A DNA stretch of 35,230 nt from positions 1 to 35,230 of the forward strand of contig JAPDJV010000044.1 of the NCBI GenBank assembly GCA_029258925.1. Direction: 5' to 3'. Positions 1 through 8,986 of the stretch are shown in pieces. Numbering within the stretch: the stretch's first letter is position 1; each line of letters begins with the position of its first letter. The notes below the pieces were generated by a model. That model was not told where the DNA came from. It made no database searches and was given only the letters and a program-made list of their open reading frames with translations. The translations under genes and the position numbers were made by a program. This DNA comes from Thermoproteota archaeon (GTDB lineage: Archaea; Thermoproteota; Thermoprotei_A; EX4484-217-1; JAPDJV01).

Positions 1-2
1 TG

Positions 3-110
3 AGCGAGGAGGGCGTAAAAGATTATTTGATGGGGTTTAGAGGCTTAAGAATGGGTTTCCTCCTCAAAAACTTTCTAGTAAGAATTATCCTCAGGTTTGC
101 AGGAAAATAG
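3..110 (+). CDS. C-terminal end of an unidentified protein (partial)
   Basis: An open frame runs in from the left edge and gives 35 residues ending LRFAGK before TAG at 108-110. The peptide is basic and amphipathic (KDYLMGFRGLRMGFLLKNF). The next gene starts 10 bases after this stop, so the two are probably co-transcribed. The tail is too short to identify a family. That it is coding at all is inferred from its composition and from the tight junction with the next gene. Confidence 0.45.
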   Translation, partial: SEEGVKDYLMGFRGLRMGFLLKNFLVRIILRFAGK

Positions 111-120
111 GTGGACATGC

Positions 121-1194
121 TTGAACACAGATTGGCTATTGGAGCTGGAGTCAACGGTTAAAGCAGTATTCCAGAAACCTCTTGGAGGAGGAGTCGTCGA
201 GTGCGGTGTATGCGAGAGGAGATGCAGGATTCCTCCGGGAGGTAGAGGTGCCTGTGGGAATAGAGTGAACTTGGATGGAACACTATATAACATCGGCTAC
301 GGACTGCTAAGCGCCTTGGAGAGTAGACCCATAGAGATAAAACCCTTTTTCCACTTTTGGCCTGGAAGTACTGCAATGACGTTCTCTGGTTACGGATGCA
401 ACATGTATTGTCCATGGTGTCAAAACTACCATTTAAGCTTTAACAAGCCTGATCCGAAACTACATAGCTATACTCTACCGGAGAAAGTTGTTGAGAAAGC
501 CCTAGCTTATAGGGATGAAGGTGTTTGTGCAAGCTTCAATGAACCAACAATACATTTAGAGTACCTGCTAGACGTTTTCACTCTGGCTTCTAAAAAAGGT
601 CTATATTCAACAATTGTCAGCAATGGCTATATGTCTATTGAATCACTTAAGGCAATGGCTAATGCAGGATTGGACGCATTGAACATCGATATTAAGGGTT
701 GTCCCGAGACTTATAGTAGTCATCTCCATAGACTTGACCCTAAAATAGTTTTCAGGAACGCTGTTAAAGCTCTTGAAATAGGCTTACACGTAGAAATGGT
801 TTTCCTAGTTGTAACAGGGGCTAACGATGAAGATGATTGCATTGATTGGGTTTTAAGAAACCACGTTGAGCTATTAGGAGAAGAAGTACCTCTACATGTA
901 AACAGGTATTATCCAGCTTACAAATACTTGAAGCCCCCAACGGACATAGATTTACTGGTGAAAATATATAACAAGGCTAAGTCCATGGGGATAAAATATG
1001 TTTACGTAGGAAATATTTGGGACCCAAGCTACGAGGCAACTTATTGTCCTAGTTGCGGTGAAACATTGATTTATAGGTTACACTATAGGAGTCTCGATGT
1101 GAGACTAGGAACGAACAACTCCTGTCCTAAGTGTGGTCAGAAAATACCTATAAGAGGGAAGATAGTTTTGAAGAGAAGACGCTTCCTCATCTAA
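121..1194 (+). CDS. AmmeMemoRadiSam-type radical SAM protein
   Basis: This radical SAM enzyme belongs to the group related to pyruvate formate-lyase activating enzymes, commonly named AmmeMemoRadiSam system radical SAM enzyme. The N-terminus has a CGVCERRC cluster and a GACGNR motif. The radical SAM [4Fe-4S] motif is CNMYCPWC, preceded by FSGYG. A C-terminal zinc-ribbon-like part has CPSCG and CPKCG. Length, about 357 residues, is normal for the group. TTG at 121 is chosen because AGGTGG lies 6 bases before it. An in-frame TTG at 97 would overlap the upstream gene and has a poorer ribosome site. The partner Memo and AMMECR1 genes are not in the window, so the substrate is unknown. Family assignment is firm and the biochemical role is not. 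Confidence 0.88.
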   Translation: MNTDWLLELESTVKAVFQKPLGGGVVECGVCERRCRIPPGGRGACGNRVNLDGTLYNIGYGLLSALESRPIEIKPFFHFWPGSTAMTFSGYGCNMYCPWCQNYHLSFNKPDPKLHSYTLPEKVVEKALAYRDEGVCASFNEPTIHLEYLLDVFTLASKKGLYSTIVSNGYMSIESLKAMANAGLDALNIDIKGCPETYSSHLHRLDPKIVFRNAVKALEIGLHVEMVFLVVTGANDEDDCIDWVLRNHVELLGEEVPLHVNRYYPAYKYLKPPTDIDLLVKIYNKAKSMGIKYVYVGNIWDPSYEATYCPSCGETLIYRLHYRSLDVRLGTNNSCPKCGQKIPIRGKIVLKRRRFLI

Positions 1195-1241
1195 TTCAAG
1201 ATATTTAGCGTGTACGATTATAATAAGGTTTCAAAAGGTAT

Positions 1242-1250
1242 CTTATAAGG
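1242..1250 (+). promoter_or_regulatory. TATA-like promoter of the broken methyltransferase gene
   Basis: CTTATAAGG lies about 30 bases before the ATG at 1280, where GAGGT provides a ribosome site. A promoter here supports 1280 as the original start of the gene. Confidence 0.4.
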
Positions 1251-1279
1251 TGTCACATTATTATAGAGGTATTTCAAAA

Positions 1280-2337
1280 ATGGTGTTCCATGAGATTGAT
1301 GGCTCGATGAGTGGGAGAAAATCGTATACAAGGTGTTTGAAGGCGAGGAGCCTCCAAGACCTCCGCTTCACTTCGAGTCAGACGATAAAGAAATGGAAGC
1401 GAGGCTAAGCGATATTATTGGGGCAGGAGCTAAAATAGCTTCGTGGAGAAAATATTATGTGCTAGGTGGACCCTTAAGGAGGATCGAAGGCGAAAAACTT
1501 AGATTTTGGGCTAGTAGAGTGGAAGGAGACCGCGTAGATTGGCCCGACTACGATGAAATTATTGAAGCTATCGAGTCCTACACCAAGAGGATAAAGGGGC
1601 TCGTAAAAGACAAGTTTACCCTATTCAAAATTTTGGGTCCAACAGAAACAGCTGAATCCTTCTTCGCCAAACCATTGAGAGAACGTCGTGAAATGAAGTA
1701 GGTAACCCACGAATTTGGTTTCGCACTACTCTTGAAACTGGATAAGCGTAAAGCATACGACATCTATGATCGAATATTAAGTGTGCTGGAAGAACTTGTC
1801 AAGATAGGATGTGATTTAGATAGGGTTGACGCAATTAGAATAGCCGATGACGCTGCCGACTACCACGGCCCACTATATCCAAGGTTCTTCCTCGAAGAAA
1901 AATATTATACGGCCCAGAGAGCAGTGAGAATAGCTAAAAATAGAGGTAAGTACACTATACTTCACTGCGATGGGAACTTGATGAAAGCATATATGGCCTT
2001 AAAACTCACCAAAATATATGATGGACTTCGTCCCCTCGACTTAATGCCTAAGCCCGCTGTTAAAGCGGCAATTAGGTGGATTATGGAGGTAATTAGGTTG
2101 AGGGAGATCGTTGGCTGGAACACCGTCTTCTTTACGGGGATTCCAATAGACCTGGTTTTCAACAACTATGTTGAAGCCCAAGAATTCGTTAAAATACTTC
2201 TAAGCCTACTTGAAGAACATGGTTTGAAGAGACTTGTTCTTTCGACAACACACAGCGAATATCCTGGGAGGAGCTACAATGAGCCCCGAGTACGGATTAA
2301 AATAGATATTTTAAAAAAGGGTTTCCTCTTTAAGTAA
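1280..2337 (+). pseudogene. Uroporphyrinogen decarboxylase (URO-D) family methyltransferase-like protein, disrupted
   Basis: The two halves of one URO-D-fold protein lie in a single frame, interrupted by TAG at 1699-1701. The first half (about 1300-1698) has EEPPRPPLHFES and KILGPTETAESFF. The second (1702-2337) has VTHEFGFALLL, RIADDAADYHGPLYP, HCDGNLM and FFTGIPIDLVF, matching cobamide-dependent methyltransferase relatives of HemE. A second lesion lies near the start. ATG 1280, with GAGGT ahead, opens MVFHEID in one frame, while WLDEWEKIVYKVFEG continues in another. One lost base near 1302 would join them. The repaired protein would be about 350 residues, the usual family length. The only usable start left in the main frame is GTG 1333, which cuts the first helix. 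Inferred to be a recent pseudogene. Sequencing error or readthrough are alternatives. Confidence 0.72.
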
Positions 2338-2413
2338 TCTTTAAATCAAATGTTTCAATTATTATTTTAGGTTATGTGAGTGAAATGATTAAATGATTAA
2401 AGGAGGACCCACC

Positions 2414-3739
2414 ATGGGTATGAAGGAGCTCCTAAGAAAATACTCTGTCCACATATGTATTGGATGGCTGAGCGTCACACTTGTCATGGTACTCTTAACC
2501 ATAATTCTTAACCCAGTTCCACATCCTCCGAGAGAGTATCCTCTTAAAGAGGTTCCCCCAGTATTCACATTGATATTAATAACAGTGTCCCTCTTTTACG
2601 CCATCTATTTAATGTTCAGATACGACGCTAAACCATTATGTGTTCCTATAATATCTGCTGGAATACTGATTTTAGCTGGCCACGTATACACTCTATTAGA
2701 TTACATCTACAATATTGAATTCAAGCCCTACTACTACATCAACATCTGTTCAACTCTATTAATAGCCTTATTTATGTTGCTAGCTGGATTCGATAGTATA
2801 ATCGAGATTATGGGTAGAGTGGAGAGTGGTAGGCGTGAACCAGGATTTATTAGACTAATAGTGGCTATGATATTCATACTGTTTATTTCCGGGATAATAG
2901 GCTTATACATAGTTGATGCACATCAAGGAAAACCTTGGGTTATGAGGGATGAAGCTGACTATATTGGGGCAATATTCGGCATAGTGGCTATTGCTACAAT
3001 ACTCTACGAATTCCGTAGGACTTACAAGATTAGAATATTTGCAGAGAAAGAATACGTTGTATACGCTTTTGCCAACATAGCTATGATAACCATGTGTTCC
3101 ATTACATTATACTATACTCTGAGAGAACTATTTAAGATGGGACCGTACACCATCATTTTAATGCAGGGCGTCTTAGTCCCAATAGGAGTATTTCTATCAG
3201 TATTCTCTTTCATACTATTATTAAATTGGAGCCTCATGGAGGAACTAGCATGTATAAACGCTCCCATGCTCCTACTATTAGAGGCAAGTCCAACCGAAAA
3301 CTATGATGAGAAAATTGAGAGAATGATTTTAAGATTCATGATGAACGGCTTTCAAATTGTTGTTGCAACAAGGCCTAAAAGCCTCTTGTCTAGGAGAATT
3401 GAGTTCGTAGAGAAAAAACCCATAGTGATCCACTTAAGCTATGAAACCCACGAACCAATGAAATTAGAAGATAATCTAATAGTTTCTCCCCCAAACCTGC
3501 TCTACCTAAAGAACTTAGTTAAGAGGATTGCTCGAAACACTAAGACAATACTTATTATAGACAATTTAACTGATCTAATTGCCATGAGGGGCATTAAACA
3601 GGTTTACGAGGAGCTCAGAAGCCTAATAGATAATGTACCCGATAGTGTTGGTATAGTAGCACTGGTATTTAGCAGAGCCCATGATGAGAAAGAACTTGCC
3701 TTATTCAGATCTCTATTCCATAGATCTCTAAAAATGTGA
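2414..3739 (+). CDS. Multi-pass membrane protein with C-terminal DUF835-like domain
   Basis: About seven hydrophobic segments fill the first 285 residues (for example VTLVMVLLTIIL, FTLILITVSLFYAIYLMF, LIVAMIFILFISGIIGLYIV and FLSVFSFILLLNW). The last 150 residues are soluble, with VVATRPKSLLSRR and TKTILIIDNLTDLIAMRGIKQVYEELRSLID. The IDNLTDLI..G motif resembles archaeal DUF835 domains, which are often joined to membrane or sensor modules. ATG 2414 is chosen because AAAGGAGG lies 7 bases before it. An in-frame ATG at 2393 would place that site inside the gene. It appears to be monocistronic. A signalling role is inference and no catalytic residues are visible. Confidence 0.7.
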   Translation: MGMKELLRKYSVHICIGWLSVTLVMVLLTIILNPVPHPPREYPLKEVPPVFTLILITVSLFYAIYLMFRYDAKPLCVPIISAGILILAGHVYTLLDYIYNIEFKPYYYINICSTLLIALFMLLAGFDSIIEIMGRVESGRREPGFIRLIVAMIFILFISGIIGLYIVDAHQGKPWVMRDEADYIGAIFGIVAIATILYEFRRTYKIRIFAEKEYVVYAFANIAMITMCSITLYYTLRELFKMGPYTIILMQGVLVPIGVFLSVFSFILLLNWSLMEELACINAPMLLLLEASPTENYDEKIERMILRFMMNGFQIVVATRPKSLLSRRIEFVEKKPIVIHLSYETHEPMKLEDNLIVSPPNLLYLKNLVKRIARNTKTILIIDNLTDLIAMRGIKQVYEELRSLIDNVPDSVGIVALVFSRAHDEKELALFRSLFHRSLKM

Positions 3740-4091
3740 AGAAAAATCTATGTAACATACAGCGATCCAAATGCACACCATAATCACACTAGCTACCCAA
3801 CACTCTAAAACATTCTACAAGCTCTAGTCAGCAACCCAATTTGCTATTCTAGACAAGTCTCCTTATTACGGTTAATGGAACCATTGGTAGAGTATTGATG
3901 AGAAGAGAAAGAATAGAGTATTGTGATAATCCCCCAATATTACTAGGTCACCACATGGTCATTGGACTGAAACCATGTGAGAACCATTATTAGAAATCGG
4001 CATACTGCATAAGTCCAAACGAGTTATCCATCATTTGGGAACGTCATTGATGAATTAACCTGAATTGAATCGAGGAATTAATGAAAATATT
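3740..4091. other. Intergenic region with one inverted repeat, no convincing gene
   Basis: This gap separates two convergent genes. An open stretch of 46 codons (3853-3990, plus strand) contains one ATG at 3898 but has no ribosome site and resembles nothing I know. CACATGGT at 3952-3959 and ACCATGTG at 3972-3979 form a perfect 8-bp hairpin with a 12-base loop, possibly a terminator. No RNA gene is recognisable. Confidence 0.4.
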
Positions 4092-5342
4092 TTACCTCTT
4101 CTTCAATATCACCAATAGCATAGCTAATATTCCTATAATACCTAGAGCAATCATGATTACCGTCGCCATGTTTATAGGTTGTTCAGGTTGAGTTGTCTCA
4201 GTCCCTGTTACCTGAGTGGCGGAGGTAGTTGGAGTCGTCATGTGTGTAGTCGGAGTAGCTGATGCTATTGGTGTTGTGGGTGTCGTAGGCGAGGGTACTG
4301 TTAAGGTAATTTTCTTAACCAACTCCTTGTTTCCCAGAAAGTCTATTGAATAATATTTGACCTCGTGTTCTCCTGGAGGAAGAATATTCAAGTCTATTGG
4401 AGTAGAGTAGACGTTCCACTCGCTGCAGTCAATACAGTAGTATGTCGAACTTACACCAACACCGTTATCTACTGCTACCAATGATAACATGAGGTTTTCA
4501 GTTATCATACTAGTCGTATTAGGGGGTGTGTTGTCTAGAAGTATGTTAATGGATCTTGTTTCCTCTACGTTCCCGTAGATGTCTACTGAATAATATTCTA
4601 GAGTATAGGGTCCGTCGGGAACATTCGAAATATTGAATGGTGACTGATATATTTTCCAGCTAGTCCATATCGATAGTCTATAGTATGTTGATTTAACCCC
4701 CTTATTGTCTGAAGCGTTTAACGATATTGTTGTAGAGGAAGTTATGTAAGTCACGTTATTCATGGGGATGCTTGGCGACCCAACTATGATAACTGTTTTA
4801 GGAGGCTCGTAATCTTTTGATGCCTCTATTTTGAATTTCCTTATTTCTCCAGGAGACATCTGAATCGTGATGGCCGATTCCTTAATCATGTCCCATTTGA
4901 ATCCGGTTAAGCAGTCTACAAGGGAAAAAATATTGTACTCTGATTTCAGTAGACTCGAATTACTCCAAGATAATGTAATGTTTCTGGACTCCGTGTTTGA
5001 GTAGTATATTATTAAGGTCCAAGAATTGTTTTCAACAGGTCCAAACTTTACGTCTCTTTGAAGCCTATTGTAGGGTTCAGAAAGGTTTTCGATGAAGTAT
5101 GCGTCCAGTATTGGGGGAGGGCTTGGGGGAGGATTTGGCATATCGTGGCTGTCGATTCCATTACTAGCATTATATGCTTCTCCGAAGACAACCTCATCGC
5201 TTAGATTACTTCCGGAAACAGTTATCACTATAGTGCAATTCCATTGATCGCTATATCCGTGAACTCTCAAACCACTATTTAGTATGAGTACTAACATCAT
5301 CGTGGTCAATATTATAAACGCTGAGAGCTTGGAGGCGGCCAT
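4092..5342 (-). CDS. Membrane-anchored cell-surface protein with two OmpL47-like repeats
   Basis: An N-terminal signal segment (AFIILTTMMLVLILN) precedes an outside part. First comes a domain of about 130 residues with VVFGEAYNASNG and DMPNPPPSPPP, shared with the divergent protease gene. Two Ig-like repeats of the OmpL47 type follow, marked by KSTYYR...SPFNIS...YYSVDIYGN and SSTYYC...TPIDL...YYSIDFLGN. After a Thr/Pro/Ser linker, the C-terminal membrane helix MATVIMIALGIIGILAMLLVI is followed by KKR, as in archaeal surface proteins. ATG 5342 has GGTGG just before it. GTG 5357 is an alternative without a good site. A structural or adhesive surface role is likely. Specific function is unknown. 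Confidence 0.78.
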   Translation of the reverse strand: MAASKLSAFIILTTMMLVLILNSGLRVHGYSDQWNCTIVITVSGSNLSDEVVFGEAYNASNGIDSHDMPNPPPSPPPILDAYFIENLSEPYNRLQRDVKFGPVENNSWTLIIYYSNTESRNITLSWSNSSLLKSEYNIFSLVDCLTGFKWDMIKESAITIQMSPGEIRKFKIEASKDYEPPKTVIIVGSPSIPMNNVTYITSSTTISLNASDNKGVKSTYYRLSIWTSWKIYQSPFNISNVPDGPYTLEYYSVDIYGNVEETRSINILLDNTPPNTTSMITENLMLSLVAVDNGVGVSSTYYCIDCSEWNVYSTPIDLNILPPGEHEVKYYSIDFLGNKELVKKITLTVPSPTTPTTPIASATPTTHMTTPTTSATQVTGTETTQPEQPINMATVIMIALGIIGILAMLLVILKKR

Positions 5343-5416
5343 AATGCCACCACACACTTAATCATTCAAGTGTAAAATATTTAATTTTCTCTTTGAAAAC
5401 AATTCCTTTGTAAAAA

Positions 5417-5427
5417 TTCATATATTT
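5417..5427 (+). promoter_or_regulatory. TATA-like promoter of the clostripain-family gene
   Basis: TTCATATATTT lies in the 144-bp divergent region, about 60 bases before ATG 5487. The opposite gene probably uses the AT-rich stretch near 5380-5390. Confidence 0.35.
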
Positions 5428-5486
5428 CCTTCACAACTAAACTAAACAATCATACAATCGATGATTATTGGAGGTTGTATTTATAG

Positions 5487-8400
5487 ATGGCAAGCTACTC
5501 TAACATAGCTTCAATACTTGCCACGATATTCTTAATAATTTCAATGCTATCACCTACCATAATAGGGCTTAAGGTGAATACGCTTCGTCCTCCAATTAAA
5601 ACCATGAAAACCAATGCAAAGAATTGCAGTGTACTTACAATAAGTAGAATAAATACATTTAAGAAACCTTTAATGGAGTCTCCCGAAACCTCTGGAGACT
5701 ATGGGGACACTGTTGTTTTTGTTGAAGACTTTGAAGGAGAGTTTCCGGGAGAATGGTATGTTGAAGATTTAGATAATGCTTCTGGATTTGACTATTGGGG
5801 TGATGATGATTACAGGGCCTACGAGGGCAATTGGAGTTGCTGGTGTGCTAAGACAGGAGAGCATTCGGAAGAGAATGTGCCGAATAGTGAGGTACGCTTA
5901 TACGATAACTACATGGGCGCCGTACTAGCTAGGGGAGGATTTGATGCAAGGTCTTGGGACGTGGCTTCAATATCTTTCTATACATGGTACGATATTGAGG
6001 AGGAATACGATTATCTTTATCTCTTCGTATACGATGGAGAGGACTGGCACATGATATGGGAGGCTACGGGCTCAACTAATGGTGAGTGGAGGTATGTAGA
6101 TATTAGAGTGCCCGATGAATATCTTAATACAGATGATTTCTGGCTCGCATTCTACTTTTATTCTGATATGAGCATATACTTCGAGGGAGCTTATTTAGAC
6201 TACATCCAGGTTAAAACATATGATATTGGACTACTAGATTATAATTTGAACACTAACATTACCAATCCGGGTGAAGCATTCGAGATAAGCTATTATATTG
6301 ATAACAGTTCTCCCTATAATATAGAAGTGGGTCTTGGTGCAGCCCTTAGGGATCCCAATGGAAATATTATCTACGATCATGAAAACGATGTAGTAGTAAC
6401 TGTTCCAGCAAACAGTACTGTATGGGCGGAGAGATTGTTCAAGATGCCCTCAGACGCTGTGAGCGGTAGCTACGATCTCCAGCTAACCTTATGGTCCGGG
6501 GATCCATGGAATAGTAGGCTCTGGCACGATTCCGGATGGATAAGCAATGCGATAGAGTTAGAGTCGAACGAATACTTTTACGATGTAACAATAAATCCCT
6601 TAGACTCTGATGGCGATGGATATAATGATGGGCTTGAAATCGAAATGGATGTAGATACAACCGATGGAACGCTAATGGTTACTGTTGCAGGCTACTTGGT
6701 TGATAGTAATAATAATGTTGTTAACAGTAGTTACGCTTCATGGCAGATAACTGGTGACGCTGTGGAATACGGATACTTGTATGTCTATGTTCCAAATAGT
6801 TCTGAAGCCGGAAACTACCATGTAGACTTGTACCTATATGATGATGAAGGAGATCTTGAAGACTATTATACTTCGGAAAACTATTACCTTTACCCACCTG
6901 GATACCAGGTTCCAGTTAAGAAGTGGACTTTCATAGTTTACCTGGACGGAGATAATAACTTGGAGGATGCAGCTCTGAGAGATCTGAATGAGATGGAGAG
7001 AGTTGGTTCAAACAGTGACATCAATATTTTAGTGTTATTCGATCCATATTCGGGCTATGGAAGTTACGTTTACTACATCGTCCACGACGAAGACGACGAT
7101 GAAGTGAATTCTCCATGCAGTGAACTAGGTGAAGTAAACATGGGAGATCCAAGTACGCTTGCATTGTTCACCGAGTGGGCTATAGAAAACTTTCCTGCAG
7201 AACACTACGTTCTAGTAGTCTGGAATCACGGCAATGGATGGAAGGCTCACGATATTGGCGAAACAGCTGTCTGTTCCGACGACACGGACGAAGATATTCT
7301 AACTATTTGGGAACTCGAAGAAGCTCTAGAGAACATATATGAGGAGAAAGGCGTTGTGATGGATATTATAGCGTTTGATGCGTGTCTAATGGGAATGTTC
7401 GAGGTAGGATATCAAGTAAAAGACTACACTAAAATAATGGTTGCATCAGAGGAGACAGTTCCAGGAAGCGGTTATCCATACGACGCCATCCTATTGGAAC
7501 TAGTATCTAATCCCTCGATGAGTCCAGAAGATCTTTCCAGGATAATTGTAGAAAAGTACATGGAGTTCTATGGTACAAGTGGAGATGAAACTCTCTCAGC
7601 TCTGGATCTAGACAAGGCCAGCGATGTTGCAAATGCGCTCGACAATTTAGCGTACATGCTAATTATTAACGTTAAAAACTATTATGATGAGATCTACGAT
7701 GCATGGAACTACGTGGAGTACTTTCACTACTATTACTACAATGACCTATACCATTATGCACAACTCATTCAAGAATACATTCAAGACGTTGCCATTCAGC
7801 AGGCTGCAGTAAATGTAATGGATGTCGTCGAAGACGCCATAATAGCTGAAGGACATGGATCTGAGCACTCCAACGCGCATGGAATATCAATATATCTCCC
7901 AGCACACGAGGAAAACTACTTCGAGCACTACGAATACTTGAAGTTGTCGCAGGACACTAGGTGGGATGACTTCATAAGAGCTTTCCTGAATCCGGAGGAA
8001 GTGCCAGAAGGCATCCTATGGTACTGTACGGTTTCAATAGAAGAAGGAGAATACTACGACTACGTTGTTTTCGGCGAGGCAACAGACTCCACTGACAGTC
8101 TTGACAATAGAGATGTACCGAATCCTCCTCCAAGTCCAAGTCAAGCCGTGGACATTTATCTCGCAACAGATCTTCCATCACCATATGATAAGCTCTGGGA
8201 GGATTGGCGGAAGGGGCCGAGCAGTAGTAAGGGTTGGATTCTAATAGTTCACTCATACACTACAACACCTATAACAATAACTTTAACATGGAGTTTTGAT
8301 CACCCCGAGAACTTTGAGTATTCTTCAGTAATTCTACGAGACGATACCACTGGCTGTAGAATAGATATGATGGAAAACTCGAGTTACCAGTTTACGTTGA

Positions 8401-8966
8401 GCCCAGGCGAGTCAAGAATGTTGAAAATTGTTTGCGGCAGTATGAGAAGAATATCGTTGTTGTCGAGGGGGTGGAATCTGATAAGTGTTCCTACTGGCGA
8501 GAGCATATCCTTAAGCGATTTACTCATAAATTATAATGGGGAATTTTACACGTGGGAGGAGGCAGCCGAAAACGGAATTGTCATGGAGTATGTTTACGGG
8601 TGGGCTGGAAGCAGGTTTGAGGCTGTTAACAGTATTGATGCTGGGAAAGGTTATTGGGTCTACGTTTACGAGGACTGTGAGCTCTGGGTTTTCGTGGTCT
8701 CTTACAGTACTGGATGGATTGCAAGTCTTCAAGTGGGCTGGAACCTCATAGGGTTACCTTCAACTATAAGTGTAAGCGTTGAAAACCTCTGGATCTACTA
8801 TAACGGTGAATGGTATACGTGGAGTGATGCTGTAAACATGGGGCTCATAGTTCCCTACGTCTACGGTTGGCAAGAAAACTATTATATTCTAGCAGACGTG
8901 ATCGAAGCGGGTCTGGGCTACTGGATTTACGCCAACGTTCCATGCCTCCTATACTATCAACACTAG
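5487..8966 (+). CDS. Secreted clostripain-family (C11) cysteine protease, multidomain
   Basis: This 1159-residue exported protease has a signal peptide at residues 5-27. Residues 70-250 form a lectin/MAM-like jelly-roll region (VVFVEDFEGEFPGEWY). A calcium-loop motif DSDGDGYNDG lies near 373. The C11 domain begins at about 478 with KWTFIVYLDGDNNLE. His581 (WNHGNGW) and Cys633 (DACLMG) are the expected catalytic pair. Asp631, two before the cysteine, occupies the place of the clostripain residue that selects Arg/Lys at P1. Residues 845-985 are the domain shared with the divergent surface protein (FGEATDSTDSLDN, VPNPPPSP). Residues 987-1159 are two tandem repeats, each opening GWNLI and carrying YNGE.YTW and GYW. 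No C-terminal membrane helix is seen. ATG 5487 has GGAGGT 11 bases before it. Cleavage specificity is inferred. Confidence 0.87.
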   Translation: MASYSNIASILATIFLIISMLSPTIIGLKVNTLRPPIKTMKTNAKNCSVLTISRINTFKKPLMESPETSGDYGDTVVFVEDFEGEFPGEWYVEDLDNASGFDYWGDDDYRAYEGNWSCWCAKTGEHSEENVPNSEVRLYDNYMGAVLARGGFDARSWDVASISFYTWYDIEEEYDYLYLFVYDGEDWHMIWEATGSTNGEWRYVDIRVPDEYLNTDDFWLAFYFYSDMSIYFEGAYLDYIQVKTYDIGLLDYNLNTNITNPGEAFEISYYIDNSSPYNIEVGLGAALRDPNGNIIYDHENDVVVTVPANSTVWAERLFKMPSDAVSGSYDLQLTLWSGDPWNSRLWHDSGWISNAIELESNEYFYDVTINPLDSDGDGYNDGLEIEMDVDTTDGTLMVTVAGYLVDSNNNVVNSSYASWQITGDAVEYGYLYVYVPNSSEAGNYHVDLYLYDDEGDLEDYYTSENYYLYPPGYQVPVKKWTFIVYLDGDNNLEDAALRDLNEMERVGSNSDINILVLFDPYSGYGSYVYYIVHDEDDDEVNSPCSELGEVNMGDPSTLALFTEWAIENFPAEHYVLVVWNHGNGWKAHDIGETAVCSDDTDEDILTIWELEEALENIYEEKGVVMDIIAFDACLMGMFEVGYQVKDYTKIMVASEETVPGSGYPYDAILLELVSNPSMSPEDLSRIIVEKYMEFYGTSGDETLSALDLDKASDVANALDNLAYMLIINVKNYYDEIYDAWNYVEYFHYYYYNDLYHYAQLIQEYIQDVAIQQAAVNVMDVVEDAIIAEGHGSEHSNAHGISIYLPAHEENYFEHYEYLKLSQDTRWDDFIRAFLNPEEVPEGILWYCTVSIEEGEYYDYVVFGEATDSTDSLDNRDVPNPPPSPSQAVDIYLATDLPSPYDKLWEDWRKGPSSSKGWILIVHSYTTTPITITLTWSFDHPENFEYSSVILRDDTTGCRIDMMENSSYQFTLSPGESRMLKIVCGSMRRISLLSRGWNLISVPTGESISLSDLLINYNGEFYTWEEAAENGIVMEYVYGWAGSRFEAVNSIDAGKGYWVYVYEDCELWVFVVSYSTGWIASLQVGWNLIGLPSTISVSVENLWIYYNGEWYTWSDAVNMGLIVPYVYGWQENYYILADVIEAGLGYWIYANVPCLLYYQH
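8019..8441 (+). repeat. Domain copy in the protease shared with the divergent surface protein
   Basis: This segment encodes residues 845-985, running from WYCTVSIEEGEYYDYVVFGEA to LSPGESRMLKIV. It matches, across the minus strand, about 4815-5240 (WNCTIVITVSG...VVFGEA...MSPGEIRKFKI). Conserved in both are VVFGEA, D.PNPPPSP, PY..L..D...GP, the WxLI strand and LSPGE/MSPGE. The GEA.DSTDSLD..D.PNPPPSP core resembles the FG...ATDGFD...D.P.PP.PP beta-sandwich motif known from bacterial secreted proteins. That match is from memory. Confidence 0.65.
8442..8963 (+). repeat. Tandem C-terminal repeats (two units) in the protease
   Basis: Unit 1 (residues about 987-1068) and unit 2 (about 1075-1159) share the order GWNLI(S/G)(V/L)P, then INYNGE or YYNGE followed by (F/W)YTW, then YVYGW, then G.GYW(V/I)Y. 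Such GWNLI repeats occur at the ends of secreted archaeal and bacterial proteins. A cell-wall or S-layer contact is inferred. Confidence 0.65.
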
Positions 8967-8986
8967 CGCACATCTTTTATCGTTCA

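Noticed and set aside
1699-1701. Pyrrolysine reading of the TAG in the methyltransferase gene
   Set aside because: TAG is the normal stop of many genes here (8966, 14918, 15888, 17386, 23777), no pyl genes are in the window, and the gene has a second lesion near its start.
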